Shown here one piece after another: positions 1 to 7,490 of a stretch of DNA of 17,404 bases; within the stretch, counting starts at the first letter, position 1; each line of letters opens with the position of its first letter. The notes below the pieces were generated by a model. The model was given only the letters and a program-made list of their open reading frames with translations. It made no database searches and had not been told where the DNA came from. Source of the DNA: Clostridiales bacterium UBA4698. GTDB taxonomy: Bacteria; Bacillota; Clostridia; TANB77; UBA1234. Both the position numbers and the translations under genes were made by a program. The DNA lies in the NCBI GenBank assembly GCA_002404755.1, contig DHKI01000012.1:1-17404 (forward strand), given 5' to 3'.

Positions 1-48
1 CCTACTTTTACTTGACACATACGACAATTTCTCTTTTTATATATACAC

Positions 49-78
49 TTGAATTACTCAAATAAATTGCGATATAAT
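49..78 (+). promoter_or_regulatory. Probable sigma-A promoter of the thymidine kinase gene
   Basis: A TTGAAT -35 box (49-54) and a perfect TATAAT -10 box (73-78) are separated by 18 bases. They lie 56 bases upstream of the thymidine kinase start. A TTGACA at 12-17 is also present but has only a weak -10 partner at a suitable distance. Confidence 0.6.
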
Positions 79-133
79 AAACGAGAAAGCAATAACAAAT
101 GAAGATGGAATATATTAAAAGTGAGGGAAAAGT

Positions 134-688
134 ATGGGAAATATAAATGTTTTTTCGGGACCAATGAAATGTGGAAAAAGTCAAAGATTGATAACAGAGG
201 CGGCAAGACAAAAAGTTGCAGGTAAAAATGTTAAATTTTTTAAACCTTTGATGGATGATAGATTTTCAGATACAGATGTTATGGACAGGAACGGTAACAA
301 ATTTCCAGCAATAAATATTGAAAATATCGAAGATATTGAAAAATATGATGCAGATGTTTACATGATAGATGAGTTTCAATTTTTAAATGGCGATGTAGGA
401 GTTATTCAAAAGTTAGCAAGTGAAGGAAAAAAATTCTTTGTGGCAGGACTTAATTTAACGGCAGAGAAAAAGCCATTTGGCAAAATGGGTGAATTGTTGT
501 GCAACTCAGATAATGTTCAAATGCTAACTTCAATTTGTGAATGTTGTCATTCAGATAATGCAATATATAGTTTCTGCAAAACAGAAAAAAGTGGAGACAT
601 TTTAATAGGCGACAGTGAGTATATTCCTGTTTGCAGCAGTTGCTACACAAAGCTTATGAGCGAAAGAATAAATGGCAATATAAATTAA
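134..688 (+). CDS. tdk: Thymidine kinase, type II (TK1-like)
   Basis: Thymidine kinase phosphorylates thymidine to dTMP with ATP in the pyrimidine salvage pathway of the cytosol. The 184-residue protein has the TK1-family layout: a P-loop GPMKCGKS at residues 9-16, the Walker B/catalytic DE-x-Q motif at 79-82 (Glu80 is the expected catalytic base), a GLNLT segment at 105-109 in place of the usual GLD motif, and two zinc-binding cysteine pairs, Cys135/Cys138 and Cys167/Cys170, around the lasso loop. The sequence is divergent (for example GKSQRL where GKTTEL is usual), so substrate range could differ, but all catalytic landmarks are present. The ATG at 134 follows a GAGGG site and gives a protein of near-normal family length. 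The gene stands alone behind its own promoter, with the SDR gene 69 bases downstream. Confidence 0.85.
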   Translation: MGNINVFSGPMKCGKSQRLITEAARQKVAGKNVKFFKPLMDDRFSDTDVMDRNGNKFPAINIENIEDIEKYDADVYMIDEFQFLNGDVGVIQKLASEGKKFFVAGLNLTAEKKPFGKMGELLCNSDNVQMLTSICECCHSDNAIYSFCKTEKSGDILIGDSEYIPVCSSCYTKLMSERINGNIN

Positions 689-757
689 CTTTTGAAAATC
701 AATAATTCGAAAGTGACTTAAAGTGTGCTCCATAATTAAGGTAAGGAGGTATGTTTA

Positions 758-1516
758 ATGCTTGCACTAATAACAGGTGCATCTTCTGGAATTGGAAGAG
801 ATATGGCACGCATTTTGGCAAGTAAAGGGTACGATTTAGCTTTAGTTGCAAGAAATCAAGAAGGATTAGATAAAATAAAAGCTGAACTAGGAAAAGAAAA
901 TGCCAATATAAAAATAAGCACATATTCAGTAGATTTGGCTATAAAAGAAAATTTATATAAGCTATATGAAGATGTTAAAGATGTTGATATTTTAATTAAC
1001 AACGCAGGTTTTGGAACATTTGGAAGATTTACAGATACCGATTTAGAAAAAGAAGTAAATATGATAAACACAAATGTGACAGCAGTGCATGTACTAACAA
1101 AATTATATTTAAAAGATATGGTTGCTAAAAATTCAGGACACGTATTAAACGTAGCTTCGATTGCTGGTTTTATGCCAGGTCCACTTATGGCAACATACTA
1201 CGCAACTAAAAATTATGTTGTGTCACTTTCAAGAGCTATAAATAGAGAATTGAAAAAAGAAAAATCAAATGTAAAAATAAGTATACTTTGCCCAGGTCCA
1301 GTAGATACAAACTTTAATAATGTAGCAGGAGTTAAATTTAATTTGCGTGGAAAATCGAGCGAGTATGTGGCCAATTATGCAGTAGAAAATATGCTAAAAG
1401 GCAAGCTTATAATACTTCCTGGAATCACAATAAAACTTGCAAAAGCTTTTTCTGAAATTTGCCCAGATGCAATCAAAGAAAAAATAGCATATCATATGCA
1501 AAAAAAGAAAATGTAA
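758..1516 (+). CDS. Short-chain dehydrogenase/reductase (classical SDR)
   Basis: This 252-residue protein is a classical SDR oxidoreductase using NAD(P)H in a Rossmann fold. The N-terminal TGASSGIG dinucleotide-binding motif is at residues 6-13, the NNAG motif at 81-84, the catalytic serine in NVAS at Ser134, and the YxxxK catalytic pair at Tyr147 and Lys151. The arginine after the second beta strand (VARN, residues 30-33) suggests NADPH preference, which is family-based inference. The substrate cannot be told from sequence; the closest flavour is the DltE/YqjQ-like group of uncharacterised firmicute SDRs. The start is fixed by an AAGGAGGT ribosome-binding site just upstream. The next gene follows after 11 bases and is probably co-transcribed. 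Confidence 0.88.
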   Translation: MLALITGASSGIGRDMARILASKGYDLALVARNQEGLDKIKAELGKENANIKISTYSVDLAIKENLYKLYEDVKDVDILINNAGFGTFGRFTDTDLEKEVNMINTNVTAVHVLTKLYLKDMVAKNSGHVLNVASIAGFMPGPLMATYYATKNYVVSLSRAINRELKKEKSNVKISILCPGPVDTNFNNVAGVKFNLRGKSSEYVANYAVENMLKGKLIILPGITIKLAKAFSEICPDAIKEKIAYHMQKKKM

Positions 1517-1527
1517 GGAAGAAATCT

Positions 1528-1818
1528 ATGGAGAATGAAAAAATAAAATCAGGAATAGGAGTAAAAATTATATTTACAATATTAGTAGCATTCATATCAT
1601 TTTTTTATTTGGCATATGTAATGCTTCTTGGTTCAACAAGTGATACTAGTGTATTTTTAACAATACTTGCACTTCCTATAGTTCCTACACTTGTAATACC
1701 AATATGGATGAAAAATAAAAGAAAAACATTTTTTACAATATGGGGAATATATTTGCTAGTAACACTAATTTCATTTTATATAAATTTTGAAATGCTTGTC
1801 CAAAATGTATCAATATAG
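1528..1818 (+). CDS. Small hypothetical membrane protein
   Basis: I do not recognise this family. The 96-residue product starts at the ATG at 1528, behind an AAGGAAG site that overlaps the end of the SDR gene; longer forms beginning inside the SDR gene are unlikely. It has a short charged N-terminus followed by about three hydrophobic segments (roughly residues 12-33, 41-59 and 69-89). A basic MKNKRK loop between the second and third suggests this loop faces the cytoplasm. No catalytic motif is visible. Its spacing suggests co-transcription with the SDR gene, but nothing shows a shared function. Confidence 0.65.
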   Translation: MENEKIKSGIGVKIIFTILVAFISFFYLAYVMLLGSTSDTSVFLTILALPIVPTLVIPIWMKNKRKTFFTIWGIYLLVTLISFYINFEMLVQNVSI

Positions 1819-1842
1819 GTGGTCTAAACTAATTTATAAAGA

Positions 1843-2055
1843 GGTAAATATGTTTCATCACACTTACATTTAAATCTTACATACTTGCTAGAAGTAGATG
1901 AGACCGAAGTGCTAAAAATAAAAGAAGACGAAAATAGTGGAGTTAAATGGGTGAAATTTGAAGATGTACCAAATATGTCAGAAGAAAAATGGATGGTTGA
2001 AAATGTGTACAATAAAATAATAGAAAAAGTAAAGGAGAAGAAGCAAAATGCCTAG
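1843..2055 (+). pseudogene. C-terminal remnant of a Nudix hydrolase
   Basis: An open frame with no good start codon reads VSSHLHLNLTYLLEVDE and continues through SGVKWVKFEDV and WMVENVYNK to a stop at 2053-2055. This resembles the C-terminal half of a common firmicute Nudix (MutT-like) hydrolase. The N-terminal half with the Nudix box is absent upstream, where the frame meets a stop near 1837. There is no CGG codon here, so this is not one of the frameshifted genes in this window: it looks like a true deletion remnant. Its end overlaps the first codons of the VanW-family gene, and its 3' end carries that gene's ribosome-binding site (AAAGGAG). Confidence 0.6.
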
Positions 2056-2914
2056 AAAATTGTTTTGTGATATAAGTCCGACTTGCTATAAAATATCAGA
2101 AAAGAAAGAGATACTTTTGAGAAATATCAAAGACTTTTTTAGCAAAGAAAAGTTTGCAAAAGATAAAAGCAAAGAAGAATTGCCAAACATAGTAAAAAGC
2201 CACACATCTATTTTAATAAGAAAACTTCATGGGGTAGATATAAGGCTTCAAGAAAATAAAGTCACAAATATAATGATAGGATGCACAAAGTTAAATGGTT
2301 TAATAATTCATCCGGGTGAAACTTTTTCATTTTGGAATCTCATGGGACCATCAAAAAAGAAATACGGATATAAAGAAGGTTTAATCATCTCACGAAGTGG
2401 CCTAGGTAAGGGCTATGGTGGAGGCATTTGTCAGCTAGCAAACATGGTGCATTACCTCGTACTAAATAGTCCATTAGAAGTTACAGAGCTACATCATCAT
2501 TCAGATGCTTTATTCCCTGATGAAAGGAGAAGAGTACCTTTTGGTACAGGTACATCAGTGTGGTATAACAATGCAGACTATAGATTTAAAAATACTACGG
2601 ATCAAGATGTACAGCTTTTGCTATGGGTAGAAAATGGAGAACTTTGTGGAGAACTTAGAAGCGAGAGAGCATTTCCTTGCAGATATAAACTAGTCGAAGA
2701 AAATCATCATTTTAGAAAAGAAGGAGATAAATATTACAGAATATCTGAGGTTTATAGAATAGTTACAGATAGATTAACAAACGATGAACTTTATAAAGAA
2801 TTGATATTAAATAATCATTCAGCAGTATTGTATGATTACAGCTTAATACCAAAAGAACAAATAAGGAATGATGATAATGATAGAGAAACTACTACAAATG
2901 GCGAAGAAGAATAA
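2048..2914 (+). CDS. VanW family protein
   Basis: This 288-residue protein belongs to the VanW family, named from an accessory gene of glycopeptide-resistance clusters but found widely in Clostridia without such clusters; its biochemical role is unknown. The conserved core is visible: a PGETFSFW motif, then GYKEGLIIS, a glycine-rich GKGYGGGICQLANM segment and an HHHSD motif, followed by a beta-rich C-terminal part. There is no clear signal peptide or membrane helix. The ATG start follows AAAGGAG and overlaps the Nudix remnant. The 3' end overlaps the start of the DltA-like gene, so the two are translationally coupled. That pairing hints at a cell-envelope role, but no van ligase genes are present and resistance should not be inferred. 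Confidence 0.85.
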   Translation: MPRKLFCDISPTCYKISEKKEILLRNIKDFFSKEKFAKDKSKEELPNIVKSHTSILIRKLHGVDIRLQENKVTNIMIGCTKLNGLIIHPGETFSFWNLMGPSKKKYGYKEGLIISRSGLGKGYGGGICQLANMVHYLVLNSPLEVTELHHHSDALFPDERRRVPFGTGTSVWYNNADYRFKNTTDQDVQLLLWVENGELCGELRSERAFPCRYKLVEENHHFRKEGDKYYRISEVYRIVTDRLTNDELYKELILNNHSAVLYDYSLIPKEQIRNDDNDRETTTNGEEE

Positions 2915-4293
2915 AGAAAAAATAGTATACAAAATAGAAAGTGATGAAATAACATATGGAGAACTATTAAAAAGAGCTGAAGAATTGGCAAAATCACTAG
3001 AAAATCAAGGAATATCGCCAGTTATAATATATGGGCACAAACAAATAAATATGCTTGTTTCAATAGTAGCATGTTTAATTGCAAAAAGAGCGTACGTACC
3101 AGTAGATAATACATATATGCCAAAAGAAAGAATTTGTGAGATTATAAAATTATCAAATGCAAATTTGATAATAAAAAACGAAGAAATAGGAATAAATGCT
3201 ATTGAATGTCTGAGTGTTGAAGAAATCAACCAAAAGTATAATAGTATTACAAAGAAAACTGAAAATAAAAATGAGATAGCGTACATAATTTTTACATCTG
3301 GTAGCACTGGTGCACCAAAAGGCGTTCCAATATCATATTCGAATTTAGAAAATTTCATAAGTTGGATAAGCAATTTAGATGGCTTAAAAGAGAATGAAAA
3401 TATATCAGTATTAAATCAAGCCAATTTTAGTTTTGATTTAAGCGTAGCAGATATATACTATACTTTATTTAATGGTCACACTTTAGTGGGATTAAAAAAT
3501 ACAGATAATTATGAAAAAATACTAGAAATAATAAAATGCGAAAACATAAACTTAATGGTAGTAACGCCAACATTTATAAAACTTTTATTATTAGATAATA
3601 GTTTTAATTCTAAAGATTTGCCTAGTTTAAAGTGCATATATTTTTGTGGTGAAACTCTAGAAGTACAAACTGTGAAGAAAATAAGAGAAAGATTTGAAAA
3701 AATAAAAATTATAAATGCTTATGGACCAACAGAAGCAACATCAGCAGTAAGTGCAGTTATAGTAGATGATAAAATGCTAGAAAAAGAATATTTGCCTGTA
3801 CGGAAGATTAAGTACAGCGGCTACAAAGATAGAAATAGAAGATAACGAAATCATATTAAAGGGTGCAAGCGTATTTGACGGTTATTTAGAAGCAATTGAA
3901 GGTGGATATTATAAAGAAAATGATGTAAATTGCTACAAAACAGGAGACTTAGGATATATCGAAAATGATTTGCTATACTGCAAAGGAAGAAAAGACAATC
4001 AGATAAAATATAAAGGCTATAGAATTGAGCTTGGAGATATAGAAAATAATTTATTAAAAGTAGATGGCGTAAAAGAGGCAGTTGTAGTGGCAAGATTAAA
4101 AGAAGATAAAATAGCAGTAAAACTTATAAAAGCATATATTGTAGTAGATAAAAATATTGATATACCATATGTAAAACGAAAATTAAAAGAAATGTTGCCA
4201 GAGTACATGATGCCTAAAACAATAGAAATACTAGAGAAAATTCCAATAAATAATAATGGAAAATACGATAGAAAGAAGTTAAAAGAATTATGA
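2877..4293 (+). CDS. dltA: DltA-like D-alanine--carrier protein ligase, read through a +1 frameshift at CGG-A
   Basis: This AMP-forming adenylating enzyme activates an amino acid, by family most likely D-alanine, and loads it onto the phosphopantetheine of a carrier protein. The first part holds FTSGSTGAPKG (residues 139-149) and AYGPTEAT (281-288), then meets a stop at 3843. Skipping the C at 3801 joins it to a second frame with LPVGRLSTAA, the TGD motif (355-357), GRKDNQIKYKG, RIEL and the C-terminal catalytic lysine in NNNGKYDRK (Lys462). The joined product is 471 residues, close to the roughly 500 of DltA. Without the shift the protein lacks all C-terminal catalytic elements. The start at 2877 suits the AAGGA site better than 2868. 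It overlaps the VanW gene and, by ATGA, the carrier protein gene. No dltB or dltD is in the window. Confidence 0.78.
3801..3804 (+). other. +1 frameshift site CGGA in the dltA-like gene
   Basis: The upstream frame reads TTG CCT GTA CGG and would end 14 codons later. Skipping the C gives TTG CCT GTA GGA AGA TTA AGT, i.e. LPVGRLS, which is the expected conserved PVG segment of DltA-type enzymes. No ribosome-binding-site-like stimulator or obvious pseudoknot is seen nearby. Confidence 0.8.
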
Positions 4294-4517
4294 TAGATAT
4301 AGAAAAAATATTATACGAAATATGTGAAGATGAAAATGTATATAACCCAGAATTTGATTTGATAGAAAATGGATTGCTAGATTCATTGGCCATGATAGAA
4401 CTATTCACAACATTAGAAGATTATGGCATAGAAATTCAGCCAACAAGAATAGACAGAAATAGATTAAGAACGACACAAAGTATAAAAGAACTTGTAGAAG
4501 AATATTTAAAAAAATAA
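4290..4517 (+). CDS. dltC: DltC-like aminoacyl carrier protein
   Basis: This 75-residue acyl-carrier-type protein carries the aminoacyl group made by the preceding ligase as a thioester on phosphopantetheine. The attachment serine is Ser32 in GLLDSLAMIEL (residues 28-38), and the following EDYGIEIQPTRIDR segment matches the DltC type more than a fatty-acid ACP. Its ATG overlaps the ligase stop codon (ATGA), so the two are translationally coupled and almost certainly work together. The DltB acyltransferase and DltD needed for teichoic acid alanylation are not adjacent, so the final acceptor is unknown. Confidence 0.82.
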   Translation: MIDIEKILYEICEDENVYNPEFDLIENGLLDSLAMIELFTTLEDYGIEIQPTRIDRNRLRTTQSIKELVEEYLKK

Positions 4518-4534
4518 AAATTATATGATATAAT
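4505..4534 (+). promoter_or_regulatory. Possible promoter of the BofA-family gene
   Basis: A perfect TATAAT (4529-4534) lies 26 bases before the BofA-family start. The -35 partner is poor (TTTAAA at 4505-4510, spacing 18), so this is either a weak promoter or one read by another sigma factor. Confidence 0.35.
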
Positions 4535-4560
4535 CTTTATGAAATGGAGGAGGATAAAGT

Positions 4561-4821
4561 ATGGAACTAATTTCAATGGTAAGTTTTTTAATAGCACTTT
4601 TTGTAATAGTATTATTCTTTAAGCTATTACATAAAAGTACAAAAGTAATAGTTGGATTTTTAATCAACGCACTAGTAGGTGCAGTTATTTTATGGGTGCT
4701 TAATATATTTGGACTAGGAATTGCAATAACATGGTTATCAGCTGCAATTGTCGGAATATTTGGTATTCCAGGAGTAATAGTACTTTTAGTGTTAAAATTT
4801 GTATTTAAGATAGTATTGTAA
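4561..4821 (+). CDS. Pro-sigma-K processing inhibitor BofA family protein
   Basis: This 86-residue hydrophobic protein matches the BofA family. In Bacillus, BofA sits in the outer forespore membrane and holds the SpoIVFB protease inactive until sigma-K is needed. The family pattern is clear: an N-terminal helix (about residues 3-21), a middle helix with INALVGAVILWVLNIFGLGI, and the C-terminal GIFGIPGVIVLLVLK. The ATG follows GGAGG at good spacing. A strong terminator directly follows, so the gene is the end of its transcript and may be monocistronic. Whether the organism sporulates cannot be decided here, and many BofA-family proteins have no tested role. Confidence 0.8.
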   Translation: MELISMVSFLIALFVIVLFFKLLHKSTKVIVGFLINALVGAVILWVLNIFGLGIAITWLSAAIVGIFGIPGVIVLLVLKFVFKIVL

Positions 4822-4835
4822 TTATAGAAAGGAAG

Positions 4836-4872
4836 TGTGCTTTGAACAATATTCGAAGCACATTTTACTTTA
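4836..4872 (+). terminator. Rho-independent terminator after the BofA-family gene
   Basis: TGTGCTTTGAA (4836-4846) and TTCGAAGCACA (4852-4862) form an 11-pair stem with one G-U pair and a 5-base loop. A T-rich run (TTTTACTTT) follows. It begins 14 bases after the stop codon. Confidence 0.8.
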
Positions 4873-4875
4873 TAT

Positions 4876-5374
4876 AGCATAATGATGTGAGTTTTTTTAT
4901 ATCAAATTACGAAAAAATATTGCATAGAAAAATCGTTAATGATAGAATAATTATGGCAAAAGAAATTTTGTCAAAGCATAAATATAAAACGAGTAAAATA
5001 ATTTTTAGTTCGAGATATGAAAAGTAAATTTACAAAACAAGATAATGATTTGAATATGTTTATCAATAATCAATTAGTCAAATATATTTTTCGAAAATAA
5101 AAATTTATTGTTTATGAGATTGTTATTATCGGTAGATTCTTGTAATGGTAAAAACTAAAAACAAGTGATATGCATGATAGATAGCGACAAAGGTTAAAAA
5201 ATAATAACCAAGTAAGCAAGAAATAATAAATAAGAAAAAATAAGCTAACTTGAAGAAGGATTGATATATTTGAATTAGCAGTAAAGCATGAAATGATGCG
5301 TTACTGTAACATATCTGTCTTAGTGTATAGGGATGAACCTAACATGTGAAGATAGAAAATATAGAAAAAGAAAA
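4876..5374. other. About 500 bases without a convincing gene
   Basis: The stretch between the two terminators is very AT-rich. It holds one 46-codon open frame starting GTG at 4887 (MSFFISNYEKILHRK...), with no ribosome-binding site and no recognised similarity, so it may be a decayed gene end. Small inverted repeats are seen (GGTTA/TAACC at 5192-5208; GTTAC-T-GTAAC at 5300-5310). I see no tRNA, riboswitch or repeat array. Confidence 0.5.
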
Positions 5375-5396
5375 GCCACTCTCAAATAAGGGTGGC
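5375..5396 (-). terminator. Terminator of the reverse-strand membrane protein gene
   Basis: GCCACTCT (5375-5382) and AGGGTGGC (5389-5396) form an 8-pair stem with one G-U pair and a 6-base loop. On the - strand it is followed by a T-rich run (TTTTCTTTTTC). It lies 21 bases beyond the stop codon of the gene at 5418-5714. Confidence 0.75.
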
Positions 5397-5417
5397 TAAA
5401 TGCATTTTTAGGGTAAA

Positions 5418-5714
5418 TTACATCTTTTTCTTAAATATTAATCCTAATAGATTTCCGACAAGCGATACAACAAAGAAAACCGCAACATATACGAAACCAA
5501 GGAAACCATACGTTAAAAGTACAGCTGGTATAAACAATACGGCACAGATAATAGAAAGTATAATGTTAAAACCATAAAACGCACCATATATTAATGAAAC
5601 TACAAGAATTAATATTGGAAATGCAGTAAGTAGTATTAAAGAAGTCTTTATAATTAGTGGTAACACGTAAAATATCAACAAAAATGCAATTAAAAATGGT
5701 AATAATTTTTTCAT
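5418..5714 (-). CDS. Small hypothetical membrane protein (98 residues)
   Basis: I do not recognise the family. The 98-residue product is almost wholly hydrophobic, with a basic N-terminus (MKKLL), about three or four membrane-spanning segments (roughly residues 4-20, 24-44, 47-64 and 68-90), and a basic tail FKKKM. It has no charged catalytic motif. Support for a real gene comes from its setting: a GGAGG site at the right distance, a good promoter upstream and a terminator directly downstream, making it a complete single-gene unit on the opposite strand from everything else. It could be a holin-like or general envelope protein; no function should be assigned. Confidence 0.7.
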   Translation of the reverse strand: MKKLLPFLIAFLLIFYVLPLIIKTSLILLTAFPILILVVSLIYGAFYGFNIILSIICAVLFIPAVLLTYGFLGFVYVAVFFVVSLVGNLLGLIFKKKM

Positions 5715-5746
5715 AAAAATCCTCCTTCAAGTAATTGATGTACACT

Positions 5747-5775
5747 AGTATATCATTATAAAATAAAATAGTAAA
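5747..5775 (-). promoter_or_regulatory. Promoter of the reverse-strand membrane protein gene
   Basis: Read on the - strand: TTTACT (-35, 5770-5775), a 17-base spacer, and TATACT (-10, 5747-5752). It lies about 30 bases upstream of the ATG at 5714. Confidence 0.6.
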
Positions 5776-5841
5776 GTGGTAGGATTGCAAACTCTCTAGA
5801 CTGTAAAATATTTTTATGTGCGAACAACTTATAGCAAAAGC

Positions 5842-5870
5842 TTGTTAATTACTTGATATTATTGTATAAT
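5842..5870 (+). promoter_or_regulatory. Promoter of the MntA/HepT-type pair
   Basis: TTGTTA (5842-5847), a 17-base spacer and a perfect TATAAT (5865-5870) lie 25 bases before the nucleotidyltransferase start. No terminator is seen between this pair and the genes that follow, so the promoter may also feed DUF1385 and prmC. Confidence 0.65.
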
Positions 5871-5895
5871 TTGTTTGATATAGGGGTGAGAATAA

Positions 5896-6183
5896 ATGCT
5901 ATTTGGTTTAAGAAATGAAATTGTAGAAGAATTAAAACTTATAGCCCAAAAATATGATTGTAATTTTTATGTTTTTGGTTCTAGAGCAAGAGGGGATTAC
6001 AAGAGGAATTCAGATATAGATATTGCAGTAGTTGGAAATATTCAAGATGATGAAAAAATGAAAATACAAATAGACTTTGATAGTATAGATATGGAGTATA
6101 TGCTAGATGTAGTGTTTGTTGAAGATCTAACCAATAGAGAGTTAATCAAAAATATAGAGAAAGAAGGTGTTTTACTAAAATGA
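5896..6183 (+). CDS. MntA-type nucleotidyltransferase (likely antitoxin)
   Basis: This 95-residue minimal nucleotidyltransferase has the exact GSX10DXD motif of the MntA family: Gly28-Ser29 (GSRARGDY) and Asp40/Asp42 (SDID), with a third acidic residue likely in the MLDVVF strand. In characterised type VII toxin-antitoxin pairs, MntA neutralises its HEPN partner by AMPylating a tyrosine. The ATG follows AGGGGTGAG. The stop codon overlaps the next start (ATGA), so the two proteins are coupled and probably made in fixed ratio. It could instead be a housekeeping HI0073-like pair, whose role is unclear. Confidence 0.82.
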   Translation: MLFGLRNEIVEELKLIAQKYDCNFYVFGSRARGDYKRNSDIDIAVVGNIQDDEKMKIQIDFDSIDMEYMLDVVFVEDLTNRELIKNIEKEGVLLK

Positions 6184-6557
6184 AAAGACTTGAAGAAAGA
6201 AGAAAGGATTTAGATAATGCAATAAATAAATTAAAAGAAGGCTTAATGGAAGAGCCTGATGAGTTAAGAATCGATGGTGTTTTGCAAAGATTTGAATTCA
6301 CCTTTGAACTTGCTTGGAAATGTATAAAAGATTATCTTGAATCTCAAGGAATAGTGTCAAATATAGGTAGCCCAAGAGAAATAATCCAACTTGCATTTAG
6401 GCACAATTTAATAGATGATGGTGAAAAATGGATAGAAATGATGTTAGCGAGAAATAACTTATCACATATGTATGACGAAGGTACATCGAGAAAAATATAT
6501 ACAAAAATAAAAGAAGAATATATGGAACTATTAGAAAACTTGCAAAAGAAGATTTAA
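6180..6557 (+). CDS. HepT/HI0074-type HEPN protein (likely toxin, substrate of the nucleotidyltransferase)
   Basis: This 125-residue all-helical protein belongs to the HI0074 'nucleotidyltransferase substrate-binding' group of HEPN proteins. It shows the HEPN catalytic motif RX4HXY exactly, at Arg91, His96 and Tyr98 (ARNNLSHMY). In HepT toxins this motif cleaves RNA, and its tyrosine is the residue AMPylated by MntA. Also typical are FEFTFELAWKCIKDYL (about residues 38-53) and GSPREIIQLAF. It overlaps the upstream gene by four bases. The YqhQ-type gene begins only 18 bases later with no terminator between, so the pair sits within a housekeeping transcript. Confidence 0.82.
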   Translation: MKRLEERRKDLDNAINKLKEGLMEEPDELRIDGVLQRFEFTFELAWKCIKDYLESQGIVSNIGSPREIIQLAFRHNLIDDGEKWIEMMLARNNLSHMYDEGTSRKIYTKIKEEYMELLENLQKKI

Positions 6558-6575
6558 AAGTCGGAGGTAAAGTAA

Positions 6576-7490
6576 ATGAGTGAAAAGAAAATGACTTCGA
6601 TTGGTGGACAAGCAGTTATAGAGGGAGTTATGATGAGAGGACCTCATAAGATAGCGACCGCTGTTAGAAAACCGGATGGAGAAATAATAATAGATGAAAA
6701 AGAAAACAAAAGCTTAGGAAAAATAGCAAAGGTTCCTATAATAAGAGGAGTTATTGCATTTATAAGTTCAATGGTTATAGGGGTTAAATCTTTGATGTTT
6801 TCAGCTAAATTTTATGATGTAGAAGATGAAAATAAAAAAGAGCAAAAGAAAGAAACGAAAGAAAGTATGTCAGATTGGATGATATATGGTTCAGTTATCG
6901 TTGCTCTTTGCATGAGTGTTGGATTATTTATTGTATTGCCTAATGTTATTTCAAACATATTCGTTCCAAATAAAGAAGCAAATCCAATAATATATAATTT
7001 AGTCGAAAGCATTGTAAAAATAGCAATTTTCTTAGGATATTTATTTGCAGTTTCACTAATGAAAGATATTCAAAGAACATTTGAATACCATGGTGCAGAG
7101 CATAAAACTATTTTTTGTTACGAAAATGGAGAAGAGCTAATACCAGAAAATGTGAAAAAATACAGCAGATTTCATCCGAGATGTGGAACTAGCTTTTTAT
7201 TATTTGTAGTTATAATAAGCATAATAGTTTTTTCATTAGTAGGTGTGTATAAAAATCCATTTATAAATTTAGGCTTAAGATTATTACTACTACCTTTAGT
7301 TGCAGGTATATCATATGAAATAATAAAATTTGCAGGCAGAAGCACAAGTAAGTACATAACATGGCTTAATGCACCAGGCAAGTGGCTTCAAAGATTGACA
7401 ACAAGAGAACCAGATGAAAAGCAAATTGAAGTTGCAATAGCTGCATTAAAAGCCGTTATACCAGAAAACAAGGACGATGATATATGGTAA
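6576..7490 (+). CDS. DUF1385 (YqhQ) family membrane protein
   Basis: This 304-residue protein is a member of DUF1385, a widespread membrane family of unknown biochemical function. The N-terminal signature GGQAVIEGVMMRGP is at residues 10-23. Further family landmarks are FEYHGAEHKTIFCYE and a histidine/cysteine segment RFHPRCGTSFL, which look like a metal or active site. Several hydrophobic segments are visible (about residues 55-70, 105-130, 142-163, 204-225 and 232-248). The C-terminus has the TSKYITWLNAPGKWLQRLTT segment usual for the family. It overlaps prmC by seven bases, a linkage common in Firmicutes. A GGAGG site precedes the ATG. Confidence 0.88.
   Translation: MSEKKMTSIGGQAVIEGVMMRGPHKIATAVRKPDGEIIIDEKENKSLGKIAKVPIIRGVIAFISSMVIGVKSLMFSAKFYDVEDENKKEQKKETKESMSDWMIYGSVIVALCMSVGLFIVLPNVISNIFVPNKEANPIIYNLVESIVKIAIFLGYLFAVSLMKDIQRTFEYHGAEHKTIFCYENGEELIPENVKKYSRFHPRCGTSFLLFVVIISIIVFSLVGVYKNPFINLGLRLLLLPLVAGISYEIIKFAGRSTSKYITWLNAPGKWLQRLTTREPDEKQIEVAIAALKAVIPENKDDDIW

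Noticed and set aside
1843..2055. The Nudix fragment as a fourth frameshifted gene
   Set aside because: No CGG codon and no N-terminal half in any frame upstream; the Nudix box is missing, so this is a deletion remnant rather than a shift.
2048..2914. VanW gene as evidence of vancomycin resistance
   Set aside because: VanW-family proteins are widespread in Clostridia, and no van ligase, dehydrogenase or peptidase gene is in the window.
4887..5027. 46-codon open frame starting with GTG
   Set aside because: No ribosome-binding site, no recognisable family and no continuation; kept only as a note in the gene-free stretch.
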